From: Streptomyces sp. NBC_01314
GTDB taxonomy: Bacteria; Actinomycetota; Actinomycetes; Streptomycetales; Streptomycetaceae
Length of the DNA: 64,000 bases
Reading direction: 5' to 3'
Assembly (NCBI RefSeq): GCF_041435215.1
Contig: NZ_CP108394.1
Span: 8,494,001 to 8,558,000 of the forward strand
Under the pieces are notes generated by a model. It did no database searches and had not been told where the DNA came from. It worked only from the letters and a program-made list of their open reading frames with translations. Within the stretch, counting starts at the first letter, position 1, and every line of letters begins with the position of its first letter. Made by a program: the position numbers and the translations under genes. Positions 44,692-52,115 of the stretch are shown here, piece by piece.

Positions 44692-44987
44692 GGCGTGAGA
44701 TTGACAGCGTGACGTCCTGTTTGTCGAGGTCACACAGGCAGTTGTCCGCATTCTGGGAACGTGTGTTGCATTCCTGTGAACCCTCGGCGGGGCCGCCGGC
44801 CGAGGGCGGGGATTGGAGGCCGGCGGCCCATCCGCGCGGAAGCCGTCATCCCGTGCGGACCTGCTTCCAGTGGACTACGCCACGGCGCGCGCCGGGAGCG
44901 CGCGCGTGACATCGGCGCGTGCGTTCGATTCACACGGGGCGCGTGAGAGCGTGCCCGCGCCCCCTGCCGGTTGCCTCACCAACTGCC
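44692..44987. other. intergenic region, no gene
   Basis: This stretch upstream of the ABC operon holds its promoter region (AT-richer sequence around 44712-44775) but no coding sequence that I can support. The left border of the accessory island lies at its right end. Confidence 0.4.
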
Positions 44988-45187
44988 CTACAGCACTGAG
45001 GAGTTCACCAGCCTCGCGCGCCACTCGGGCAGGTGCGGGCGCTCCGCGCCAAGCGTCGTGTCGTTGCCGTGGCCCGGATAGACCCACGTCTCGTCGGGCA
45101 GGGCCTCGAAGATCTTCGTCTCCACGTCGTGGATCAGACTGGCGAACGCCTCCGGGTCCTTACGGGTGTTGCCCACCCCGCCCGGGA
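44988..45187 (-). pseudogene. 3' fragment of an MBL-fold hydrolase gene
   Basis: The 65 last codons of an MBL-fold hydrolase are seen, reading FPGGVGNTRKDPEAFASL at its start and PDETWVYPGHGNDTTLG in the middle. It corresponds to the last third of the intact gene at 52116-52769 on the same strand but is clearly diverged in DNA sequence and has a different C-terminus (VNSSVL). Homology stops abruptly near 45188. It looks like the truncated end of a second, possibly foreign, copy at the island border. Confidence 0.75.
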
Positions 45188-45251
45188 AGCCTGGGGCGCG
45201 AGTCTGCGGTACCAGATGAGGGTGCAGGCGGCGATGTTGTGTCGCACCCGC
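45188..45251 (-). pseudogene. possible transposase C-terminal remnant
   Basis: In the minus strand a short open stretch reads RVRHNIAACTLIWYRRLAPQ, which resembles the last helix of IS5-type transposases. It lies exactly between the MBL fragment and the histone-like gene. Too short for certainty. Confidence 0.2.
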
Positions 45252-46031
45252 TCAGCCGGCCGAAGTGTTCTGTGTCGCCTCGCGTGCCTCGGTGAGGGCT
45301 CGCTGCCTGAGGTTGCCGCCGAACAACTGAATCGTGGTGGCGGCCAGGATGTCATCCCTGCCGATGGTCCGCCCGTCCCCCCTGCGGGCGGACAGGGCCC
45401 GGAGGGAATCCTTGAGGAACGGAGGTGGGGCCGGTTCGCCCGACATCACTAGGGTGACCGTACCGAAACGTTTGACCCCGCCCTCGCGGACGACCATGGC
45501 CGCGTCCCGGGCGAGGTCCGTCAGGAACACGCTCGCGATTCCGTCCAGGTCGCGGACCATCGCCGGGACGGCCGTCGCCCCCTGGCTCCACAGCAGCTTC
45601 TTGACCCCGGCCTCGAACCTGTGGGCGCCGACCACAGCACTCGGTTTGCGCGACCTGCTGCGCTTACGAGAAGGCACGATGACACCCTCGGCGTCGTACA
45701 GGACACCGGTCAGGCCTTGAAACGTCGGGCTGTGGTCGTACCATTTGTCCCCCACCTCGAGCTCGACGTTCCGGTCGATCGCCGAGAGAAGGTCCCCGGG
45801 AATCAGCTTCTTCCGGGCCTCCGCCGCCGCCGCTCTCTTCGCGCCGTCGATGATCTCCGTCAGCACTGTCCGCGTCACCGACGCGGCGGCCCACGCGGCC
45901 GACCGAGAGACGTGCATCGAGGTCACGTCCCTGAACACCGCTTTGACGAGAGAAGGCTTGAACGGCGAGACATCCATGACCGAGGCGGTCTCGGGACCGC
46001 TGCGCTCAGGGCGTGCGGGCTGTGCGGTCAT
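45252..46031 (-). CDS. histone-fold doublet protein (H2A/H2B-like plus H3/H4-like)
   Basis: The product has 259 residues (AGGGAG about ten bases before ATG). Residues 24-92 fit a histone fold: helix 1 LVKAVFRDVT, loop, long helix 2 AAWAAASVTRTVLTEIIDGA, then KLIPGDLLSAIDRNVEL, which parallels RIIPRHLQLAIRNDEEL of eukaryotic H2A. A following GVLYDAEGVIVPSRKRSR recalls the H2A docking segment GVLPNIQAVLLPKK. A basic linker SRKRSRSRKPS leads to a second fold (about 138-238): VKKLLWSQGATAVP, helix 2 IASVFLTDLARDAAMVV (compare H4 VLKVFLENVIRDAVTY), an insertion of about 35 residues (186-219), then RTIGRDDILAATTIQLFGG (compare H3 VTIMPKDIQLARRIRG). Expected role: a DNA-binding, wrapping or bridging pseudo-dimer. 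It is the third gene of a minus-strand operon. Homology is by eye, not by search. Confidence 0.72.
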   Translation of the reverse strand: MTAQPARPERSGPETASVMDVSPFKPSLVKAVFRDVTSMHVSRSAAWAAASVTRTVLTEIIDGAKRAAAAEARKKLIPGDLLSAIDRNVELEVGDKWYDHSPTFQGLTGVLYDAEGVIVPSRKRSRSRKPSAVVGAHRFEAGVKKLLWSQGATAVPAMVRDLDGIASVFLTDLARDAAMVVREGGVKRFGTVTLVMSGEPAPPPFLKDSLRALSARRGDGRTIGRDDILAATTIQLFGGNLRQRALTEAREATQNTSAG

Positions 46032-46105
46032 CGGAAGAAACGCTCCCTAATGTGATCGGTCATGCGCCCCCTTGCTGAAGAACGCAGAGTAGCGGCGCGC
46101 TGGTT

Positions 46106-46741
46106 TTACTGGCAGGCGTACTTCAGGTTCCGTGCCCGGGCGGTGACGACCTCGCCGATCGCCTTGGCCGCAGCGGTCTGATGCCTCTTCAGCGCGAGCG
46201 CCAGCCGATCCAGATCCCCACCCAGCCCCTCCGCGAAGTAAGTGACCGTCCCGAGCCCTTCACGGCCCATCTGATGGAAGGCCTTCGCGGGGAACGTGCA
46301 CGACGTCGCATTGCCCAGGATGATCCGGCGTTGGCGGAGGTAGCGGCGGTGCGCTTTGACCGCGATCCGGTTACCCCAGTCCCAGGGGAACCGTTCTCGT
46401 GCGGCCTGCCGGGCGAGCCGGTTCAGCTGGCCGTTCAGGCGGACGGCGTCGTTCAGGTCGACGACGATTGGGTCCTGCTGCCAGACGACGTGGATGTGTT
46501 CTTTCTCGTCGGCGCACTTGGCCGGGTGGTAGTTGATCCTTCCCCACGGTTCGCCGGAGAGGCTGGCGTCGAGGGGGTTGATGATGTCGGCGTCCTCCAA
46601 CTGTCGGAAGACTGCGAGGACGCCGGGCTTGCCGCAGCTGCTGTGCGCGGGGCTGCACTCGCCATCGCTGGTCGGGACGGTCTGCACGATGTACGTGGTG
46701 TCGCGGTCGTCGCCAAGCTCGATGACGATGTCTGTGGCCAT
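46106..46741 (-). CDS. unknown protein encoded upstream of the histone doublet
   Basis: The product has 211 residues from ATG 46741, with GGAGAT just upstream. No signal peptide or membrane helix. The N-terminal half is acidic and beta-rich (TDIVIELGDDRDTTYIVQTV), with a Cys pair in GECSPAHSSCGKPG; the C-terminal half is basic and helical (RLARQAARERFPWDWGNR, KAHRRYLRQRRIILG, RHQTAAAKAIGEVVTARAR). I do not recognise the family. The gene precedes the histone-like gene by 74 bases on the same strand. An IS630 element sits 11 bases upstream of the start codon and cuts the gene off from its original promoter and from gene A. Confidence 0.7.
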   Translation of the reverse strand: MATDIVIELGDDRDTTYIVQTVPTSDGECSPAHSSCGKPGVLAVFRQLEDADIINPLDASLSGEPWGRINYHPAKCADEKEHIHVVWQQDPIVVDLNDAVRLNGQLNRLARQAARERFPWDWGNRIAVKAHRRYLRQRRIILGNATSCTFPAKAFHQMGREGLGTVTYFAEGLGGDLDRLALALKRHQTAAAKAIGEVVTARARNLKYACQ

Positions 46742-46749
46742 GGGATCTC

Positions 46750-46950
46750 CTAGTGTCCTGAGTCTTTGATTCGGTTCAGATATCCGGCGAGGCGTTCGAA
46801 GATCTCGTCGGCGGTCTTCGTCCAGACGAAAGGTCGGGGATCTTCGTTCCAGGTGGCGATCCAGGAGCGGATGTCTTTCTCCAGGGCCTGCACGTTCTTG
46901 TGGACGCCGCGCCGTATCTGCTTGTCCGTCAGCAGGCCGAACCAGCGCTC
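46750..46950 (-). CDS. IS630 transposase, 3' exon (residues 298-363)
   Basis: The exon starts with the codon for the catalytic glutamate: ERWFGLLTDKQIRRGVHKNV, then a helical C-terminus ending NRIKDSGH at the IS border, where the stop codon lies. Both exon lengths (891 and 201 bases) are multiples of three, so precise splicing restores the frame. Confidence 0.93.
   Translation of the reverse strand, partial: ERWFGLLTDKQIRRGVHKNVQALEKDIRSWIATWNEDPRPFVWTKTADEIFERLAGYLNRIKDSGH
46751..46772. repeat. IS630 left terminal inverted repeat with TA target
   Basis: This begins TAGTGTCCTGAG and is the exact reverse complement of 50420-50441. Confidence 0.95.
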
Positions 46951-47026
46951 GTCGGGTAGGACCGCTGCATTGCTGCAGCGGTCCCCCCTCAGAACCGGCC
47001 GTGCCCGATTTCCAGGCAACCGGCTC
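46951..47026 (-). ncRNA. intron domains V and VI
   Basis: Domain V is the 35-nt hairpin at 47026-46992, starting GAGCCGG with the catalytic AGC and closed by CCGGTTC. Domain VI follows as the hairpin GGACCGCTGCA/TGCAGCGGTCC, with an unpaired TAC beyond it that can offer the branch-point adenosine. The intron ends AC. Confidence 0.8.
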
Positions 47027-48830
47027 AAGCAAGCTCTATGGCTCGCGGGCTGGTCAGAAGTGCTGGCGACTTGCCGATGCCGGTGGTCAGCCGACGGTGG
47101 CAGTGGGTGTGGATCAGACGTGGGGCGGCGGATTTGTCCGGCTTGCCGTTGCCCGCATCAGCGATGATCGCGTGTTTCCGGATCGCCGTGCGGGTGACCT
47201 TGAGCCACTGTTCCCACTGGTCGGGAGTTTGCGGCTCGTGGTCGGCGTGCAGCAACAGCCCTCCGCAGACTGGACATCGGCCGTCCTGCTTCTGCAATAG
47301 ATGCAGGGTGCCTTTGCCCAGCGGGAGTTTGCCGCGGCGACGCCGCTTGGCCCAGAAGTCGACCAGGGTGGGATCGTCGGTCGACGCCGTTCCTGGCACC
47401 ATCCGGTGCCGGACGATCGGCGTCCAGGCGAACTTGTAGAGGTAGAAACCGCTGGTGCGGTCCCCGAACACCCACCTGTCATACCTGAACGGGTTGAACA
47501 TGCCGAAGTACCGGTCGGTCACCCAGCGCTTCGACTTGTTCGCGTGAGAGAACTTGGCCCACTTGTAGACCAGCCTCCACACGTAGGCGTCCAGCGAGTT
47601 GAACGCCCGCTTGGACACCCCGATCCGGTAGTAGGCGGCCCAGCCCTTGATGATCGGGTTGAGCTTGGCGATCACCGCGTCGGCGTTGGCCCCTCGCAGG
47701 GCCAGCATCTCGGCGGCGAGCCGTTCCCGGATCCGCCACAGGGCCGCGTTGCTCGGCTTGGTCAGCAACTTGCCGCGATAGCGTCGGATGTTGAACCCCA
47801 GGAAGTCGCAGCCCTCATCGAGGTGGACAACGCGCGTCTTGTCCTCGTTGAAAGCCAGTCCCCGGGGCGCGAGCCACGCGGCGAGCCGTGCCTTGACCTC
47901 CTCGGCTTGTTCCTGCGAGTGGCACAGGGCGAGGAGGTCGTCGGCGTAGACGACCAGAACCGGTGAGTCACGCGCCAAAATCGCGGCATCGCTGCCGAGA
48001 GTCTGGTAGCGGACTCCAGCGGCCTTTCCCATTCCATGCAAAGCGATATTCAACAACGCGGGACTGATCACCCCGCCCTGAGGAGTTCCTTCCAACGTGG
48101 GGGCGAACCAACCTTTCTCGACCACGCCCGCCTTCAGCCATCCGGCGATCATTCCCCTTCCGGGAAACGAACCCAGCGACGTGAGCAGATTATCGTGGTC
48201 GATCCGGTCGAATGCCGCTTTCAAGTCGGCGTCGAGCACCCACAGGCGCTTGGCGGTCTTGCCGCACGCCGTCGTGTGGATGGCCACAATCGCGTCATGA
48301 CAGCCACGGCCGGGACGGAAGCCGTAGACCTTCGGTTCCAGCCGTGCCTCCCACTCGGGCTCCAGCGCATTCAGTGCCAGAGCTTGGAGGCATCTGTCAG
48401 CGATCACGGGAATTCCGAGCGGGCGCTGTTTTCCATTCGCCTTGGCGATATACACCCGCTTGACGGGCTTGGGTTTCCACGGGGCCGCGCCATGCTGGAC
48501 CCAGTCGGCCAGCTCGGCCTTTTCCTGGGGCGGCAGGACGACTTTCCCGTCAACCCCCGCCGTCTTGCGGCCAGCGTTGACCTCCGTGACCCGCCGCACA
48601 CTCACGAGTGCGTTGGCGCGGGAGCGGAGCATCAGCTTCTGCAGATTCCTGACCTTGGCCAGGTCTCCTGCCTGCGATGCCGTGAAGATGCGCTGCCGCA
48701 GACGCCGTACGTCGTCCTCGACCCTCCGCCAGTCGATCGACGGCCAGTCGGTGATCTCGCCCTCCGGTCCGTTCGCTATGCCGACGGCGGTCGCTGCGGC
48801 TTGCGCCGTCCCGGCCGCGTGTGTCGTCAT
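47025..48830 (-). CDS. ltrA: group II intron-encoded reverse transcriptase/maturase with HNH endonuclease
   Basis: The product has 601 residues from ATG 48830 (AAGGAAAAG upstream); GTG 48881 would add 17. RT domains: RPLGIPVIADRCLQAL (RT2), LDADLKAAFDRIDH (RT3), GTPQGGVISPALLNIAL (RT4) and the catalytic VVYADD (RT5; about residues 294-298). The maturase X domain follows (IIKGWAAYYRI region), then a C-terminal HNH domain with zinc-binding CPVCGG and HADHEPQ...HTHCHRR. The enzyme aids splicing and target-primed reverse transcription. Its stop codon overlaps the first bases of domain V, so almost no spacer is left between ORF and the catalytic hairpin. Confidence 0.95.
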   Translation of the reverse strand: MTTHAAGTAQAAATAVGIANGPEGEITDWPSIDWRRVEDDVRRLRQRIFTASQAGDLAKVRNLQKLMLRSRANALVSVRRVTEVNAGRKTAGVDGKVVLPPQEKAELADWVQHGAAPWKPKPVKRVYIAKANGKQRPLGIPVIADRCLQALALNALEPEWEARLEPKVYGFRPGRGCHDAIVAIHTTACGKTAKRLWVLDADLKAAFDRIDHDNLLTSLGSFPGRGMIAGWLKAGVVEKGWFAPTLEGTPQGGVISPALLNIALHGMGKAAGVRYQTLGSDAAILARDSPVLVVYADDLLALCHSQEQAEEVKARLAAWLAPRGLAFNEDKTRVVHLDEGCDFLGFNIRRYRGKLLTKPSNAALWRIRERLAAEMLALRGANADAVIAKLNPIIKGWAAYYRIGVSKRAFNSLDAYVWRLVYKWAKFSHANKSKRWVTDRYFGMFNPFRYDRWVFGDRTSGFYLYKFAWTPIVRHRMVPGTASTDDPTLVDFWAKRRRRGKLPLGKGTLHLLQKQDGRCPVCGGLLLHADHEPQTPDQWEQWLKVTRTAIRKHAIIADAGNGKPDKSAAPRLIHTHCHRRLTTGIGKSPALLTSPRAIELA

Positions 48831-49506
48831 GACGTCCAACTTTTCCTTCGGTTCCGGTGTCTTCGGTCTTCGTGCCTTCACAAGCTCACCAGACCCACGT
48901 CAGCACCCTTTCAGGTCGGGGTATCGGCCCCTATCCGGCCAGTTATGCGGGAACCGCCGACGGAGGTGTCGGCATGTGGTTCCCGGTTTCCTGCTGCCTT
49001 TCGGCCACCGGCATTCGCTTGCTGGGTCTTCCTGCGCCCGCTGGAGATTTGGGCCTTACTTGCGGTTGGCTTACCAGGCCAGAAACTTATTGCCTGGACT
49101 CCATCGGGGTTGTCACGTTCCGCATGAGAGAGGTGCTGCCGGGGAGGGTGCCCTCTGCACCCCGGGGACGGCGGTGCACTCCCGACCGGTCAGATATCTC
49201 CGGTCGGCGCCTGCCACTTTTCAATGGCCAGTCCCTATCTCCCGCTGAAACAACCCATCGGCGAGAGTGCTCATGACGAGGCATCATCAAGGGTTCATTC
49301 GCATTCACCCGTCCGGCATTTCCCGGCCTGTAATCCCCGGATGGAACGGGAATCCTTGGACCTTTCCTCAGGCTTCGCACCCCGCGATCACTCGCGACGC
49401 ACGCTGAGGCGGGAACGAGCCCTGTGCACTGGCTCGGGTCTACACCTTCGACATCGTCGAACCTCCTTGGTGATTCCCACTCTTCTCAAGCGACTTCGTG
49501 TCGCAC

Positions 49507-50397
49507 GACCTGGTTCAACCAGGAGGCGCTGGTCGGCGTGAAGTGCATATGGAACCGGGGGTGGGCCAGCAGCCACTTCTGGATCGCGGGGGTCTTGCGA
49601 GTGGCGTAGTTGTCGCAGATCAGGTGGACATCGAGGTGCTCGGGCACCTCCTTGTCGAGCTTGGCCAGGAACTTCTTGAACTCCACCGCGCGGTGCCGGC
49701 GGTGGATGGAGGAGATGACCTCGCCGGTCGCAGCGTTCAGCGCGGCGAACAGGGCCGTCACCCCACCGCGCACATAGTCGTGGGTGCGGCGCTCGGGCAT
49801 GCCGGGCATCATCGGCAGTACCGGCGCGGACCGGTCCAGCGCCTGGATCTGCGACTTCTCGTCCACGCACAGCACGATCGCCCGCTCCGGCGGGTCCAGG
49901 TACAGACCGACGACGTCGCGGACCTTCTCGATGAACTGCGGGTCCTTGGACAGCTTGAAGGTGTCCACCAGGTGCGGCTTGAGGCCGAAGGTCCGCCAGA
50001 TCCTGGAGACCGTGGACTGCGACAAGCCGCTGGCCTCGGCCATCTCCCGCGTCGACCAGTGCGTGGCGTTCTTCGGGGTGGACTCCAGCGTGCGCACCAC
50101 GACCTCCTCGACCTTCTCGTCGCTCACCGTGCGCGGCGGCCCTGGCCGCGGCTCGTCCGACAGGCCCTGAAGCCGATCGGACGCGAACCGCTTGCGCCAC
50201 TTGGCCACCGTCACCGGGTGCACCCCAAGTTCCGTACCCACGACGGTATTTGAGCCACCCTGGGCGCAGGCCAGAACGATCCGGCACCGCAACGCCAAAG
50301 CCTGCGACGACGTCGCCCGCCGCGACCAGCGCAGCAACGTATCCCGCTCGTCGTCTGTCAGGACCACCTCGACCGTCGGCCGACCCATACGCGCCAT
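49507..50397 (-). CDS. IS630 transposase, 5' exon (residues 1-297)
   Basis: The gene start is ATG 50397. The N-terminal helix-turn-helix domain (RCRIVLACAQGGSNTVVGTELG...VAKWRKRF) and an HTH_32-type region (WSTREMAEASGLSQSTVSRIWR) precede the DDE domain with the first two catalytic acids, D179 in CVDEKSQIQALDR and D262 in LICDNYATRK. The exon ends at codon 297 (ASWLNQV) where the intron begins. Joined to 46750-46950 it gives a 363-residue enzyme with E298 as the third catalytic acid. Confidence 0.93.
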
Positions 50398-50419
50398 GAG
50401 CCCAGCCTACTTCTTCAGT

Positions 50420-50441
50420 GAATCAAAGACTCAGGACACTA
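50420..50441. repeat. IS630 right terminal inverted repeat with TA target
   Basis: This ends CAGGACACTA and matches 46751-46772 in reverse complement without mismatch. Confidence 0.95.
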
Positions 50442-51133
50442 GATCGTGGTGAGGGTGCCGGTGTGGGCTGCGGCGGGTCCGGTCGCGGGCCTGTGCAGGA
50501 GGTACAGCAGGGCCCTGATCTCGTCGTGCCGCTGATCGAGTTGCTCTCGGTCCTCGGTGTCGCGAGCCTCTGGAAGGTCGTTGTGGGCTGCTGTGATCGC
50601 GCCCTTGATGTCGAGGAAGTCCGGGGTGACTGCCGGCTGCTGCTCTTGGGCGAAGCCGAGCAGAAGGGCAATTGCGAGGCCACGGGGTACACCGCGGGAA
50701 GGAGCTTCCCCAGGCGCTCGTGAGCAGTTGATGTGAGGCGGTTGAACTCTGCACCGAGTGCAGACAGGTCTTCGAGATCGACAAGCTCGAACTGGGCCTC
50801 GGTCTTGAGGTGGCGTGATCGCACGGCGCCCTTGCCGTCTGCGTTCCAGGCGATCGCGCCGTGAACGTATGGGTGGCGGCGCTCGAATGCTTGTTTCGAC
50901 TGCGACAGCAGCGTCCGGAACTCGGTCTTCTCGTTTTGGGGGATGTCGTCGAGGGCGTCGACCAGCGCACGGCAGGCAGTGATGACGCGGCTTGAGGACT
51001 CGCCGCTGATGAGCAGTGCCCCAGAGGGGCTGTTGCACAGCAGCTTCACGAGTGTCTCCAGGTACATCTCCAGCGTGGCAGCGTCACGGATCATGTGGCC
51101 GAGGAGGCTGTCGAGGAGTTGGTCTTCCTTCAC
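50439..51133 (-). pseudogene. gene A of the histone operon, unknown, apparently frameshifted
   Basis: About 230 codons from a likely GTG start at 51133 (no good ribosome binding site, so the start is uncertain). The first part reads in one frame (GHMIRDAATLEMYLETLVKL, SQSKQAFERRHPYVHGAIAW) to about 50690. Coding character then continues in another frame (LLLGFAQEQQPAVTPDFLDI, REQLDQRHDEIRALLYLL) to a TAG at 50439, exactly at the IS border. The RHPYVHG piece resembles the Rx4-6H motif of HEPN proteins, but this is weak. The shift could be a mutation, programmed or a sequencing error. Without the IS its TAG overlaps the ribosome binding site of gene B. Confidence 0.55.
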
Positions 51134-51275
51134 CCAGTCAGGGGGTCCGTCGTCGCCACAGCCTTCCCTTGAGTTCGGCCGCTCGGCAAGTTGCTTCCCG
51201 TGGGTCGCTCGGCTTCGAACTAAGCCCCTCCAGCGGCATAGAGGATGCGGTCTGTTGGCTTTGACCTGCGAAGTC

Positions 51276-51452
51276 TCAGGCAGATGGCACGTCCTTGGCA
51301 CGCCTCTCGTGCTCGCGCAAACGGGTGCGGATGCGCTCTGCCTCCGCCGGGGTGAGGCTGGCGGCATGGCTTCCGCCCGTGGTCGTATACCCGCCCGACG
51401 AGGACGGCGGGTGGCGGGCCGGAGCAGTGGGGCTACTACCAGGGAGACCACC
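51276..51452 (-). pseudogene. possible 3' remnant of a minus-strand gene
   Basis: A short open stretch ends ASLTPAEAERIRTRLREHE and stops at 51276. It has good coding bias but no start outside the overlapping plus-strand gene. Its position upstream of gene A suggests a truncated operon member. Confidence 0.25.
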
Positions 51453-51698
51453 ATGACTGTCCGTACCTACGTCTCGACGACTGTGCGGAACGACCGTGTC
51501 GACGAGGTTCTCCACGCGCTGGAGAACGTGGATCCGGATGCGATCGTGGCATCCGTCAACCGCTCGGACGCTCCCGACGTCCCCGCCGGGGTATCGGTAT
51601 CGCTGAACGGTGATGCCCGTGAGGCGGTGAAGAAGCAGCTCGATGTGATTCCCGATCTGGAGTGCGAGATTGACGTGCGGGACACCGAGGATCTGTGA
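51453..51698 (+). CDS. small protein of unknown function
   Basis: The product has 81 residues from ATG 51453 with GGGAG seven bases upstream. It is a compact alpha/beta protein with alternating strands and helices (TVRTYVSTTVRNDRVDEVL, VPAGVSVSLNGDAREAVKK, LECEIDVRDTEDL), perhaps ferredoxin-like. No family is recognised. It is oriented opposite to the histone operon, at the right side of the island. Confidence 0.6.
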   Translation: MTVRTYVSTTVRNDRVDEVLHALENVDPDAIVASVNRSDAPDVPAGVSVSLNGDAREAVKKQLDVIPDLECEIDVRDTEDL

Positions 51699-51711
51699 GC
51701 CGGACAAGCGG

Positions 51712-51906
51712 ATGGCCCTCCGCCCGGTCTTGGTGACCAAGCGTGGGGCCATCCGTCACGGCGGCCAGGAAGACTCAGCGGTTACCTGCTTCGTGCGTAC
51801 GGCGCCAGGCGTTGTGCGCCCGCGCGCCGCCGACCCGGAGCCGGAGCTTTTTGCCGAGGCAGCGCAACCTGAAGAGTGGGTCGCGCCGGGTAGCCCTCGA
51901 AACTGA
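51712..51906 (+). CDS. doubtful small ORF
   Basis: There are 64 codons from ATG 51712, product Arg/Pro/Glu-rich (ALRPVLVTKRGAIRHGGQ). No ribosome binding site and no known domain; the remaining sequence to 52066 shows nothing else. Confidence 0.25.
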   Translation: MALRPVLVTKRGAIRHGGQEDSAVTCFVRTAPGVVRPRAADPEPELFAEAAQPEEWVAPGSPRN

Positions 51907-52066
51907 TCATGGGCGGCGGTCATCCTGCAACCTGCCTGGCCGGCACGATCTGGCACAGATGTTCCTCCCCCCCGCGGTCACTGCTGCCGCGGCGTCGGTG
52001 AGGGAGCTCTGGACGCCACCGTCCGTGGGGCAAGATGCTGCCCGAGCGCCGACGGGCCCGAACGCG

Positions 52067-52104
52067 CGACCGCCCCCGCTTCGGTTTCGAAACGGGGGCG
52101 GTCG
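52067..52104. terminator. 12-bp perfect hairpin terminator
   Basis: CGACCGCCCCCG (52067-52078) pairs perfectly with CGGGGGCGGTCG (52093-52104). It lies 11 bases after the MBL gene end and ends transcription from that gene; it also marks the right border of the island. Confidence 0.8.
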
Positions 52105-52115
52105 TCGTTGGACGG

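Larger units (their letters stand above)
46951..49506 (-). mobile_element. group II intron
   Basis: On the minus strand the intron opens with GTGCGAC (49506-49500), the conserved 5' end, and closes with ...CCGAC (46955-46951). It has domain V and VI hairpins near its 3' end and a maturase/reverse transcriptase ORF in domain IV. Boundaries are fixed by restoring the IS630 transposase frame. The 5' part from 48900 to 49506 has no ORF and holds the ribozyme domains I-III. Confidence 0.92.
46753..50439 (-). mobile_element. IS630-family insertion sequence containing a group II intron
   Basis: Perfect 22-bp inverted repeats lie at 46751-46772 and 50420-50441; the outermost bases are TA on both sides, the duplicated TA target typical of IS630/Tc1 elements. 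Without the 2,556-bp intron the element is 1,131 bp, normal for IS630. It carries one transposase gene, split by the intron. The empty site reads ATCTAGGAGATCCCATG on the minus strand. Confidence 0.93.

Noticed and set aside
45252..46031. Reading the histone-like protein as an HU/IHF or Lsr2 type nucleoid protein
   Set aside because: HU and Lsr2 have beta-arm or AT-hook signatures and are about 100 residues. Here two three-helix units with long central helices and histone-like loop 2 motifs fit better.
44988..52115. A biosynthetic gene cluster or plasmid-type conjugative element
   Set aside because: No synthase, tailoring, Tra, Kil or replication genes were seen; only an operon of unknowns plus IS and intron.
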